Source: Ulvibacterium sp.
GTDB taxonomy: Bacteria; Bacteroidota; Bacteroidia; Flavobacteriales; Flavobacteriaceae
NCBI RefSeq assembly: GCF_028285715.1
Contig: NZ_JANQOO010000020.1
Span: 186,001 to 250,000, forward strand
DNA: 64,000 bases
Reading direction: 5' to 3'
This document shows, piece by piece, positions 1-7,924 of the stretch (position 1 is its first letter; every line of letters begins with the position of its first letter). The position numbers and the translations under genes were made by a program. The notes beneath the pieces were generated by a model. The model worked only from the letters and a program-made list of their open reading frames with translations, did not search any database and was not told where the DNA came from.

Positions 1-1860
1 CTCCTTTTCCCTCCCGGCTTCTATACGCACCATGGCCTTGTTTAAAGCATCTGGCATCATGACCAGGAACAAAGGTTCTACCTTATCATGCAAGGACTTA
101 AAATGGAAATCCTCTATGACACCTATTATCGTTCTTGGCCCAATGGCCTTACCAATGGGATTTTCAAACCCCATGGCCTTAATGGCAGTCTCGTTAAATA
201 TAATCCCTGTACTATCCGTTCCAAATTCACGACTAAAACCACGGCCTGTTTTCATTTTCATACCCATGGTCTCGATAAAATCAAAGTCCACGCCTACGAT
301 TTGAAACGAGATTTGGTCATTGGGATCCTTTCCTTCCCAATTGAGGCCTGTGGACCAGTTATGCCCGATCATACTATGGGTTGTCCCCGCAGCGTTCTTT
401 ACCCCAGGCAGTTGTTCAACTTCGGACATAAAGGTTTGCAGTTGATCTTTAACCTTACCTTCCAACTTAAAATACACCACATTGTCCCGTTCATATCCCA
501 AATTCCGACTTTGGGTAAATTCTATTTGTTGATAGATGACCAATACGGAAACAATCAATATGATAGAGAGGGCAAACTGCACGACCACCAATCCCTTCCG
601 GGTCCATAACTCTCCCAAGGAGCGGTTCAATTTTCCTCGAAGTACCGTAATGGCCTTAAATCCAGAAAGGTACAATGCGGGGTAGCTTCCAGCCAACAGT
701 CCGGCCGTAATAGTTACCACCAACATAATCAGGATAAAACCAGGGTCCAAATCAAGAATCAATTGTTTTCCTATGATTGTATTGAACCTAGGAAGAAAAA
801 GAATCACTAGCAATAGGGCAAGGGACAGTGCCATAAAGGCCATTAAAACGGATTCACTCAGAAACTGAAGGACAAATGCATCCCGCTTTGCGCCCACTGC
901 TTTTTTTACACCAATTTCCTTTAAACGTTTGGAAGCCCTTGCCGTAGATAGGTTCATGAAATTGATACAGGCAATGACCAGGATTATACAGGCGATGATA
1001 GAGAATAACCGGACGTACTCAATCCTTCCCCCGACTTGTTTTCCATTTTCGTAGGTTCCATGCAGATAGTGTTCCGAATAGGGTACCAGGGTAGCGGTTC
1101 TAATAGTATTCTCGTTCCTATTTTTCCGAATCATGCGGACTTTGGCATCCAGGGCGGCCACATCGGCTCCCTCTTTGACCAACACATACACCTTTGGACC
1201 ACTGCTGTTCCAGGTATGTAAGGAATTCCATGGGGACTCCACCCTTGAGGCCTCGGAAGATAGGGCAAAATCGAACTGTATGGTGGAATTGGAAGGTGTT
1301 CCCTCAAAAACCCCAGATACCCGGAACTGCCGGTCCTTTTCAAATTCTACCATCCTTCCGATAATATTTTCGGTTGTGTTGAACAGGTTCATGGCAAGCT
1401 TTTTGGAGAGTACAATCGAATTTGGATCGGACATAGCCTGGGCCCTGTCCCCTTGGAGCCATCCGTAGGAAAAAATGGAAAAGTAATCCTCCCCTACCAG
1501 TTGTCCCACAGCCTTAAGGTTTTTTTCACCTACGGAAAGCGTATGTTTCCCGAACCAGTCCGGTTGAATCGTTGCCGTGGCGTGCTCCACCTCAGGCATC
1601 TCCTCGACCAAAAGCTCGGCCATAGGTCCCGATGTCTCCATAAAGGTTTGAATGCCATCGCTAAATTCCAAATGTTCAATGACCTGGTAGATACGGTCGT
1701 GATTCTCGTGAAATTTGTCCACGTTCAATTCGTCCATGACCCAGAGGGCGATCAACAGTACACAGGCCAACCCCGTGGAAAGCCCAATGATATTGATCAT
1801 GAAGGTGCTCTTGTTCTTTTTGATATTCCTAAAAAAAAGTAAGATATTCTGTTTTAACAT
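1..1860 (-). CDS. P1: FtsX/MacB-type ABC permease, C-terminus cut by window edge
   Basis: Inner-membrane permease of the duplicated MacB/FtsX type; substrate unknown. The start is the ATG at 1858-1860 (MLKQNILLFFRNIKKNKSTF), 51 bp after the stop of P2. About 620 residues are visible: TM1 near 21-42, periplasmic domain 1, a Y-class stalk (YLHGTYENG), TM2 with the Asn pair in ACINFMNLSTA, the cytoplasmic loop LKEIGVKKAVGAK, TM3-TM5 and most of periplasmic domain 2 (DPNDQ, GRGFSREFGTDS, GVIEDFHFKSL). The last 190 or so residues (TM6-TM8 and tail) lie outside the window. Closest in style to P2 and P11. The reading frame is intact. Family assignment is firm; function is not known. Confidence 0.93.
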   Translation of the reverse strand, partial: MLKQNILLFFRNIKKNKSTFMINIIGLSTGLACVLLIALWVMDELNVDKFHENHDRIYQVIEHLEFSDGIQTFMETSGPMAELLVEEMPEVEHATATIQPDWFGKHTLSVGEKNLKAVGQLVGEDYFSIFSYGWLQGDRAQAMSDPNSIVLSKKLAMNLFNTTENIIGRMVEFEKDRQFRVSGVFEGTPSNSTIQFDFALSSEASRVESPWNSLHTWNSSGPKVYVLVKEGADVAALDAKVRMIRKNRNENTIRTATLVPYSEHYLHGTYENGKQVGGRIEYVRLFSIIACIILVIACINFMNLSTARASKRLKEIGVKKAVGAKRDAFVLQFLSESVLMAFMALSLALLLVILFLPRFNTIIGKQLILDLDPGFILIMLVVTITAGLLAGSYPALYLSGFKAITVLRGKLNRSLGELWTRKGLVVVQFALSIILIVSVLVIYQQIEFTQSRNLGYERDNVVYFKLEGKVKDQLQTFMSEVEQLPGVKNAAGTTHSMIGHNWSTGLNWEGKDPNDQISFQIVGVDFDFIETMGMKMKTGRGFSREFGTDSTGIIFNETAIKAMGFENPIGKAIGPRTIIGVIEDFHFKSLHDKVEPLFLVMMPDALNKAMVRIEAGREKE

Positions 1861-1911
1861 GACATTATTGTTTTTTGATGAATCCTTCAATAACTCCTCT
1901 TCCATAGGGGT

Positions 1912-4332
1912 TTACTCCTCCCGTAACCCCTCAACGGGATTATGATTCGCGGCCCGTATGGCCTGCGAGCCAACGGTAAGCATGGCTATGGCAATTGCAG
2001 CGATTCCGGCCACCAAGAAATACGATACTTGCAACGGAATGCGATATGCAAAGCCGGACAACCAGTTTTGGGCCAATACATAGGCTATCGGAAGGCCAAT
2101 GAGAACGGATATCAGAACCAATTTGGTGAATTCGCTGGAAAGCATTACTGCTACTTGTGCGGCACTTTGCCCCAACACCTTACGGATACTGATTTCCTTC
2201 TTTCTTCGTTCCGAGGTAAAAATTGCCAGCCCAAAGAGACCCAAACAAGAGATTAATATGGCCAGACCTGCAAAATATTTGGATAGCGCGGCCACACGCT
2301 TTTCCGATTCATATAACGACTGATAATTCTGATCCAGAAAACTGAACTCAAAAGGCATTTCCGAAATAAAATAGTCCCGATATACCTGCTTTATGCGCTC
2401 TAGGGTTGCGGTCGTTGTTCCTGGTTCCATTCGTACCACAATTTTGGAAGCAAATCCTGTATCGCTCAAGGTCATAAATACAGGCAAGATTTTTTTATAC
2501 AGTTTGTCAATATGAAAATTCTTCACTACTCCGATAATCTCTCGATCCTCTCCCCAAAGATTAATGACTTTTCCTATCGGATCTTCTATGCCCATTTGGG
2601 CGATGGCCGCCTCGTTGAAAATGATTTTTTCCTTTTCTGTTTTAAAATTTCTGGAATACGTTCTTCCCTCCTTCAATTCCATTTGTAACGTCTCTATAAA
2701 ATCGTACCCTCCGGCAATTTGGGCAAAAAGTGCATCTCTCTCCGTATCCTTTCCGGGCCAATCGATTCCAGTAGTGGTTCCAAAATCGGCCATCATCGTA
2801 TGCCTAAAATTCGAGGCGTTAAGGACACCAGGGGTATTTCTTAATAGTTGTACAAAGCCTTCAATATGGACGGTGGACATCTCCTTAACATCTTCAGCCT
2901 TGCCGGTATCGGCGCCAAGAACACCCGATGAGAACCAGATGACATTGTTCCGATTAAATCCTAAATTTTTGTCTTGGATAAAATCCATTTGTTTATAAAC
3001 GATGATTACGGATACTATGAGGATTACCGATGTTACAAACTGGAATATTACAAGGCCTTTTCGGGCAAAATTGCCGCTAAAACTTTTGAGCAACTGCCCT
3101 TTTAGTCCATTGAGTGCAGAAAGACCCGATAGGTATAGGGCAGGATACGCCCCGGCAGCAATACCCGTTGCCAAGGTAATAATCACCATGCCCAATATCA
3201 GGCCGGTATTAAAGGATAGGGTTAGTTCTTTTCCGGAAATACCATTAAACTGAGGCAATACTAATTTAACGACCACCAATGCCATTAGAATGGAAACGGT
3301 TACCATCATAATCGATTCCATTACAAATTGAAGCATCAAACTTTTTCGTTTGGCCCCTACCGATTTTTTAACGCCAATTTCCTTCATTCGTGTCGAAGCC
3401 GTTGCCGTTGCCATATTGATGAAGTTGACGCAGGCAATAATCAATATTAAAAGGGCAATTAAGGAAAACAGTCGAACATATTGGATTCTTCCCCCTGCTA
3501 CCGTCCCATTTTCATAATTACCATATAAATACCTTTCGGAATAGCGCTGTACCAGATAGGTTTCCGGAAAATTTTCGTTCCTGGTCTTTAGAAAATTCTT
3601 GATTTTCGCATTGAATGCGGGGAGATCGGTGTTTGACTCCAGCAGAACATACGTCTTTGCATCACTATCACGCCAGTCCCGTAAATCTTCGTTCTGCGCA
3701 ATAAAGACTTCCATATTGAACACAGCATCAAACTGTGCCGTGGAGTTCTTAGGTAATTTCTTAAAAACCCCAGAAACTGTGTAGGAGCCTCCATATTCAT
3801 CATGCAACCATTCCAATGTCTTGCCTACCGCATTTTTAGTTAGGAATAACTTCTCTGCCATTTCCTCCGAAATGACTACAGAGTTGGTGTGGGCAAGTAC
3901 CTCATCTGGATTTCCATGGCGCAAGGGAAAGGTAAACATGTTGAAATAGTCTTTGCCAGCAAATTGATTTATTGCCTTGAAAAATCTATTTCCTCCATCG
4001 GACAACAAAAACTTTTCACCCTCAAACCATGAATTATCCAGTACAGTAGTCGATTGTACCACCTCCGGGAATTCATCAAGAAGCGCCTTGGCCAATGGCC
4101 CTTGGGTTGCCTCGTCTGTTTCTATACCATTAGGCGTGGGCAGATTTTGCAGTATTTGGACCAAGCTGTCCCTATTTTCATGGAAACGGTCCACGCTCAA
4201 TTCGTCCACTACCCATATGGCGATAAGCAAGGTGCAGGCCAATCCCGAAGACATACCTATAACATTGATCAAAAAGGTGTTTCTATGTTTCCTTATATTT
4301 CGGAGAAACAGTTTTAGATTGTGCTTTAGCAT
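1912..4332 (-). CDS. P2: FtsX/MacB-type ABC permease (Y-class)
   Basis: 806-residue inner-membrane permease. TM1 about 21-42, periplasmic domain 1 about 45-280, TM2 about 286-308 (ACVNFINMATA), loop MKEIGVKKSVGAK 316-328, TM3 338-359, TM4 378-402, TM5 428-446, periplasmic domain 2 about 447-680 (WPGKD 525-529, GVVKNFH 601-607), TM6 684-706 (SCLGLFGL), loop KEISIRKVLGQS 712-723, TM7-TM8, tail NPVEGLREE. I chose the internal Met giving MLKHNLKLFLRN because it matches the family N-terminus; an in-frame Met 9 codons upstream (4357-4359) is possible but unlike relatives. Upstream is the DUF2807 gene, 180 bp away. No ATPase is adjacent. Confidence 0.95.
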   Translation of the reverse strand: MLKHNLKLFLRNIRKHRNTFLINVIGMSSGLACTLLIAIWVVDELSVDRFHENRDSLVQILQNLPTPNGIETDEATQGPLAKALLDEFPEVVQSTTVLDNSWFEGEKFLLSDGGNRFFKAINQFAGKDYFNMFTFPLRHGNPDEVLAHTNSVVISEEMAEKLFLTKNAVGKTLEWLHDEYGGSYTVSGVFKKLPKNSTAQFDAVFNMEVFIAQNEDLRDWRDSDAKTYVLLESNTDLPAFNAKIKNFLKTRNENFPETYLVQRYSERYLYGNYENGTVAGGRIQYVRLFSLIALLILIIACVNFINMATATASTRMKEIGVKKSVGAKRKSLMLQFVMESIMMVTVSILMALVVVKLVLPQFNGISGKELTLSFNTGLILGMVIITLATGIAAGAYPALYLSGLSALNGLKGQLLKSFSGNFARKGLVIFQFVTSVILIVSVIIVYKQMDFIQDKNLGFNRNNVIWFSSGVLGADTGKAEDVKEMSTVHIEGFVQLLRNTPGVLNASNFRHTMMADFGTTTGIDWPGKDTERDALFAQIAGGYDFIETLQMELKEGRTYSRNFKTEKEKIIFNEAAIAQMGIEDPIGKVINLWGEDREIIGVVKNFHIDKLYKKILPVFMTLSDTGFASKIVVRMEPGTTTATLERIKQVYRDYFISEMPFEFSFLDQNYQSLYESEKRVAALSKYFAGLAILISCLGLFGLAIFTSERRKKEISIRKVLGQSAAQVAVMLSSEFTKLVLISVLIGLPIAYVLAQNWLSGFAYRIPLQVSYFLVAGIAAIAIAMLTVGSQAIRAANHNPVEGLREE

Positions 4333-4512
4333 AATTTGTTGTTTTCTTGGTTGACCCAAATGACCACCGGGGCGGTTTCAACATGTATTCAACATTTGGT
4401 TTTGCTCCTTTTTACCCCAATGGTCATTGGATTTTTCTTCCCTAAGCCACAAATTGGGCACATGTTATGGAGCATGCCGATTGCATCATTCCCAAGGGAA
4501 GTAAACATATCC

Positions 4513-5235
4513 TTACTTCTTGGATACTGATCCCGAGCCGGAAATCTGATTAAGCACTTTACTGGGATTACCCCGATATTGGATATTCCCGGAGCCGGAC
4601 ACTCTTGATGTCAGGGATTCGTTTACCGTCACCTCAACATCGGAGGAGCCGGAGAGCTCCAATGTAGCCTCATCGACTACCAGTTCATAGGCCCTCACAT
4701 TGGAAGATCCTGAAGACCGTATCCTAAGCTCTTCGCTGTTGCCTTTTAAATCGATGTCGCTGGAACCTGAGGTCGCCACCGTAATATTCGCTGCATCTAT
4801 CGTTAAATCAATATGTTTTGCGCCCGATACTTGGATGTCCATATCATCGGTTCTAAGTGTCTTCGTTCCAATAAAATCACCAGATCCCGAAAGGCGGATC
4901 TTATCGATTTCGTCGACGGAAACCGTTATGAAAACGCCTTCGCCACGGGAAGGAATAAGTTGCTTATTATCCCTTGATTTTATATGCAACGTACCTCTCC
5001 TGACCTCTGTTTCGATATTGTCCAAGATATTCTCCTCCCCCTTGAGCGTTAGTTCCCCTTCCTTACCATCGATTAGCTGAATATCATAAAATCCACTTGC
5101 AGAAATACCATTATAGGTATCCGTAGTTCTCTCTACGGTCACTACATGGCCATTTCCTTTGATTTTTTTGCCACGCTGGGCATGGGTTATGGTTATACAA
5201 ACGATTAAGGCAATAAGTGTGATTACATTTTTCAT
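4513..5235 (-). CDS. DUF2807 (head GIN domain) exported beta-repeat protein
   Basis: 240 residues with a signal peptide (MKNVITLIALIVCITITHAQ, likely cut before Gln20). The mature chain matches the DUF2807, or putative auto-transporter adhesin head GIN, family: GISASGFYDIQLIDG near 43-57, then a run of SGSG/SGSS turns at about 116, 137, 156, 175, 195, 213 and 232, a period near 20 residues that fits one rung each of a beta-helix. The family is common in Bacteroidota as periplasmic or surface protein; its molecular role is not settled. It sits between P3 (44 bp upstream) and P2 (180 bp downstream) on the same strand and is probably cotranscribed with P3. Confidence 0.9.
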   Translation of the reverse strand: MKNVITLIALIVCITITHAQRGKKIKGNGHVVTVERTTDTYNGISASGFYDIQLIDGKEGELTLKGEENILDNIETEVRRGTLHIKSRDNKQLIPSRGEGVFITVSVDEIDKIRLSGSGDFIGTKTLRTDDMDIQVSGAKHIDLTIDAANITVATSGSSDIDLKGNSEELRIRSSGSSNVRAYELVVDEATLELSGSSDVEVTVNESLTSRVSGSGNIQYRGNPSKVLNQISGSGSVSKK

Positions 5236-5279
5236 TTTCTATGTTTTTTCATTTTTTAATTAAATTGATTATTTGGCAA

Positions 5280-7649
5280 TCACTCTTCCCGCAACGCCTC
5301 TACCGGGTTCATACTTGCCGCTTTAAAACTCTGCCAACTTACTGTAAACAAGGCAATGGTAAATGTGGTGAGACCGGCCAAGGCAAATATCCACCAGCTA
5401 ATGCTCGTTTTATAGGCAAACCCTTCCAACCACTTCTCCAAACCGTACCATGCCAAGGGAACAGCGATTAAAAATGCTAGTACTACCCACTTTAAAAAGT
5501 CCTTGTTCAAGAGTGAAAGAATTTGTGCGATAGTCGCACCATTTACCTTTCGGATACCAATTTCCTTGGTTCTCTGGGCCATGGCATATGACGAAAGTGC
5601 AAAGAGACCGATGCAGGAGAGGATAATGGCCAAGATGGAAAACCAGGTAATGAGCGTGTTTACCCTTTCGTATTCCTTATAATATTCATTAAGCTTGCTA
5701 TCCGCAAAGTAATGGTTCAGGACACCATCGGGTAGCATCTGCTTCCATTTTTCCTGCAACAGCCTTATTACTTGGAGACCAGAACCTTTTTTTGCCCGTA
5801 TCGTCAAGTAGTCCCAGTCCATAAAATTCTCCCGCTCCGAGTAAAAATGAGCCAAGGGTTGATTTTCATGTTGAGATCCCTGATAGCTAAAATCATCTAT
5901 TACGCCTATTATGCGGTAAGATCGACCACTTTCGGAACCCTCGCGCAAAATCTGTCCCTCCGCTTTTTCAAATCCGAGTTCTTTCATGGCGGTCTTGTTT
6001 AGGACAACGGTATTCCCCAAGGATGTTGGAGGTTGGTCAAAACCATGGCCGCTTACTACAGGAATGCCCATGGTCTTAAAATAGTTCTCTCCTACGTAGG
6101 ACTTTCTGAGATATATATTGGGCACCGTGCTTTTGGCTTCGGGGTAAAATGTATTGTAGTTTTCATCATAATCCCCAGGGACACTCCCGGTAAAGCCAAC
6201 GGATAGCACATAAGGACTGGCACTAAGTTCCTTGGAAATTACCTCGAGGTTTTGTGATGCAACGGCCAAATCCTGATGTTGCCAATAATCCGTCTGGGCA
6301 ACAATGACATTTTCATTATCAAATTTTGGGTCTTTTTCAATCATGTAATCGATCTGCTTGCGAATTAAAAGTGTGCCTGAAATCAATACAATGGCAATGG
6401 CGAATTGCACAACAATTGAGGAGTATTTTGAAAATACGGGCCTATTTCCTGAAAAAACCTTTCCTTTGAGACTATCTATCAACTTCCCTTTGGCCCATAA
6501 AAGGGACGGTACCGTTCCTGAAACCAGACCTACAACAATCCAGATTCCAAGTAGAGTGCCTCCCAAATAGATGGGTTGTACCGATTGAAATTTTAAGCTT
6601 GAGTCGAATAAGGTATTGAACATAGGAAGTAAAAAAGTAATCGCAAGTACTACGCCCAATGCCAAGGCCATTAGACCAACAAAAAACGATTCGACCATAA
6701 TCTGGTACATTAAATGGCCTTTGGCAGCTCCATGTACTTTTTTAATCCCGATTTCCTTAGTACGGGAGAGGGCTTGGGTAATAGTAAGGTTAATGAAGTT
6801 TACGATGGCAATTCCAAGAATCCCCAAAGCCACCAAGGCCAAAATTATGATCAATGCCTTGTTGGATTCTATTTCGGAATGGTAATCACCAAGGGGCAAA
6901 AGATTAAGGATGGTCTTGTTCTGACCTACTGGAAGAAAGTTTTCCCTAACGATGTCCTGTAACTTGGATTGGATGCTCTTTGGTGAAATACCATCCTGAA
7001 GAACCAGGTAGGTTTCGGAAAAGGTATTGTACCAATCATGTACGTCCTTGATCCATGGCGAGATTTCCTCTCCTGTTTCGTATGAGGTTACAATATCAAA
7101 TGTTACGGACGAATTTTCGGGAATGTCCACCACACCGGTTACGGTAAGGAACATGTCCTCAAAACCTATCTGCAACTTTTTTCCAAAGGCCGGAGTATCT
7201 CCAAAATACTTTTTAGCGAAGGGCTTGCTAATGACCGCGCTATATTTTTCATGAAGTACGTAGGGTGATGTGCCTTGGATAAAAGGAAAGGTAAATACCG
7301 AGAAAAAATCTTTGTCCACATAAAGGACATTTTCCTGAAATGCCACATCCCCATTACTTAATCTGTATGCATCCCAATCAAAAATTCGAGTCCCTTTTTC
7401 CACTTCCGGGACATCTTCCAATAGTTTGGGCAGCAAAGGTCCCTTGGTCTGGATACTTTCTCCTTCGCGGACCCTATAAATATTGGCCAAATTTTCATTG
7501 AATTGATTGTATGTAAAATCATTGTAAACATATAGGGCCAAGACCAAAAACGAAGCGATTCCTATACCCAGCCCTGTTGTATTGATTAAAAAAGTGCCTT
7601 TGTTCCTTTTGATATTTCGAAGAAATAATAATACGTTCTGTTTTAGCAT
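5280..7649 (-). CDS. P3: FtsX/MacB-type ABC permease, mosaic
   Basis: 789 residues. TM1 about 21-42, periplasmic domain 1 43-262, TM2 264-290 (NFINLTI), loop TKEIGIKKVHGAA 297-309, TM3 321-343, TM4 360-384, TM5 410-430, periplasmic domain 2 431-662, TM6 665-688, loop KEIGIRKVNGAT 695-706, TM7 720-740, TM8 751-772, tail NPVEALREE. The N-terminus (MLKQNVLLFLRNIKRNKGTF) resembles P1 and P2, whereas the last 95 residues match P4 at 72 of 95 positions by hand count and share the rare RKVNG variant, so the gene looks mosaic. Its 275-bp upstream gap carries the inverted repeat at 7830-7866. It probably heads the unit P3, DUF2807, P2, P1. Confidence 0.94.
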   Translation of the reverse strand: MLKQNVLLFLRNIKRNKGTFLINTTGLGIGIASFLVLALYVYNDFTYNQFNENLANIYRVREGESIQTKGPLLPKLLEDVPEVEKGTRIFDWDAYRLSNGDVAFQENVLYVDKDFFSVFTFPFIQGTSPYVLHEKYSAVISKPFAKKYFGDTPAFGKKLQIGFEDMFLTVTGVVDIPENSSVTFDIVTSYETGEEISPWIKDVHDWYNTFSETYLVLQDGISPKSIQSKLQDIVRENFLPVGQNKTILNLLPLGDYHSEIESNKALIIILALVALGILGIAIVNFINLTITQALSRTKEIGIKKVHGAAKGHLMYQIMVESFFVGLMALALGVVLAITFLLPMFNTLFDSSLKFQSVQPIYLGGTLLGIWIVVGLVSGTVPSLLWAKGKLIDSLKGKVFSGNRPVFSKYSSIVVQFAIAIVLISGTLLIRKQIDYMIEKDPKFDNENVIVAQTDYWQHQDLAVASQNLEVISKELSASPYVLSVGFTGSVPGDYDENYNTFYPEAKSTVPNIYLRKSYVGENYFKTMGIPVVSGHGFDQPPTSLGNTVVLNKTAMKELGFEKAEGQILREGSESGRSYRIIGVIDDFSYQGSQHENQPLAHFYSERENFMDWDYLTIRAKKGSGLQVIRLLQEKWKQMLPDGVLNHYFADSKLNEYYKEYERVNTLITWFSILAIILSCIGLFALSSYAMAQRTKEIGIRKVNGATIAQILSLLNKDFLKWVVLAFLIAVPLAWYGLEKWLEGFAYKTSISWWIFALAGLTTFTIALFTVSWQSFKAASMNPVEALREE

Positions 7650-7805
7650 GCGTCGTTATTTTAGAGGTCTATCCAATACATTTTGTTCTCCTGAACATAA
7701 CCGTTTTTTGAAGGTCCAGAACCAAGGCTGCAACTACGTTTGAAGCCAAATCGATTTTTATGCCAAAAACATAAATTTCTTACAATCAATATTTTACGAT
7801 TAAAA

Positions 7806-7820
7806 ATCGAAATTTTCGAT
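7806..7820. repeat. Small palindrome upstream of P3
   Basis: ATCGAAA-T-TTTCGAT, two perfect 7-bp arms around one base, just 9 bp from the larger inverted repeat. The 10-mer at 7801-7810 (TAAAAATCGA) is also the exact inverse of 7751-7760 (TCGATTTTTA). These may belong to the same control region, but I have no functional evidence. Confidence 0.4.
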
Positions 7821-7826
7821 GTGTAG

Positions 7827-7866
7827 TATGTAAAATATTTGGACAGTCTTTGTCCAAATATTTTAC
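7827..7866. promoter_or_regulatory. Perfect 16-5-16 inverted repeat, candidate operator for P3 unit
   Basis: Arms GTAAAATATTTGGACA (7830-7845) and TGTCCAAATATTTTAC (7851-7866) are perfect inverse complements around GTCTT. The left arm with three more bases (TATGTAAAATATTTGGACA, 7827-7845) recurs exactly at 15374-15392 upstream of P6. It lies 181-217 bp before the P3 start and 58 bp after the P4 stop. Binding site of a dimeric regulator is my inference. A 3' stem-loop of the P4 message is the alternative, but no T-run follows on the minus strand. Confidence 0.55.
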
Positions 7867-7924
7867 GGTCGGAGCTTTACGATCTTTATCCGAATATCCT
7901 GGAATATTGTTTTGGGAAAGTGCC

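Noticed and set aside
4333..4359. Longer N-terminus for P2 (and likewise for P12 at 34934-34969 and P13 at 37400-37465)
   Set aside because: The added residues have no match in relatives, while the internal Met begins the conserved N-terminal family sequence.
4359..4428. 8-bp inverted repeat AATGACCA / TGGTCATT in the P2/DUF2807 gap
   Set aside because: Short arms separated by more than 50 bp; expected by chance.
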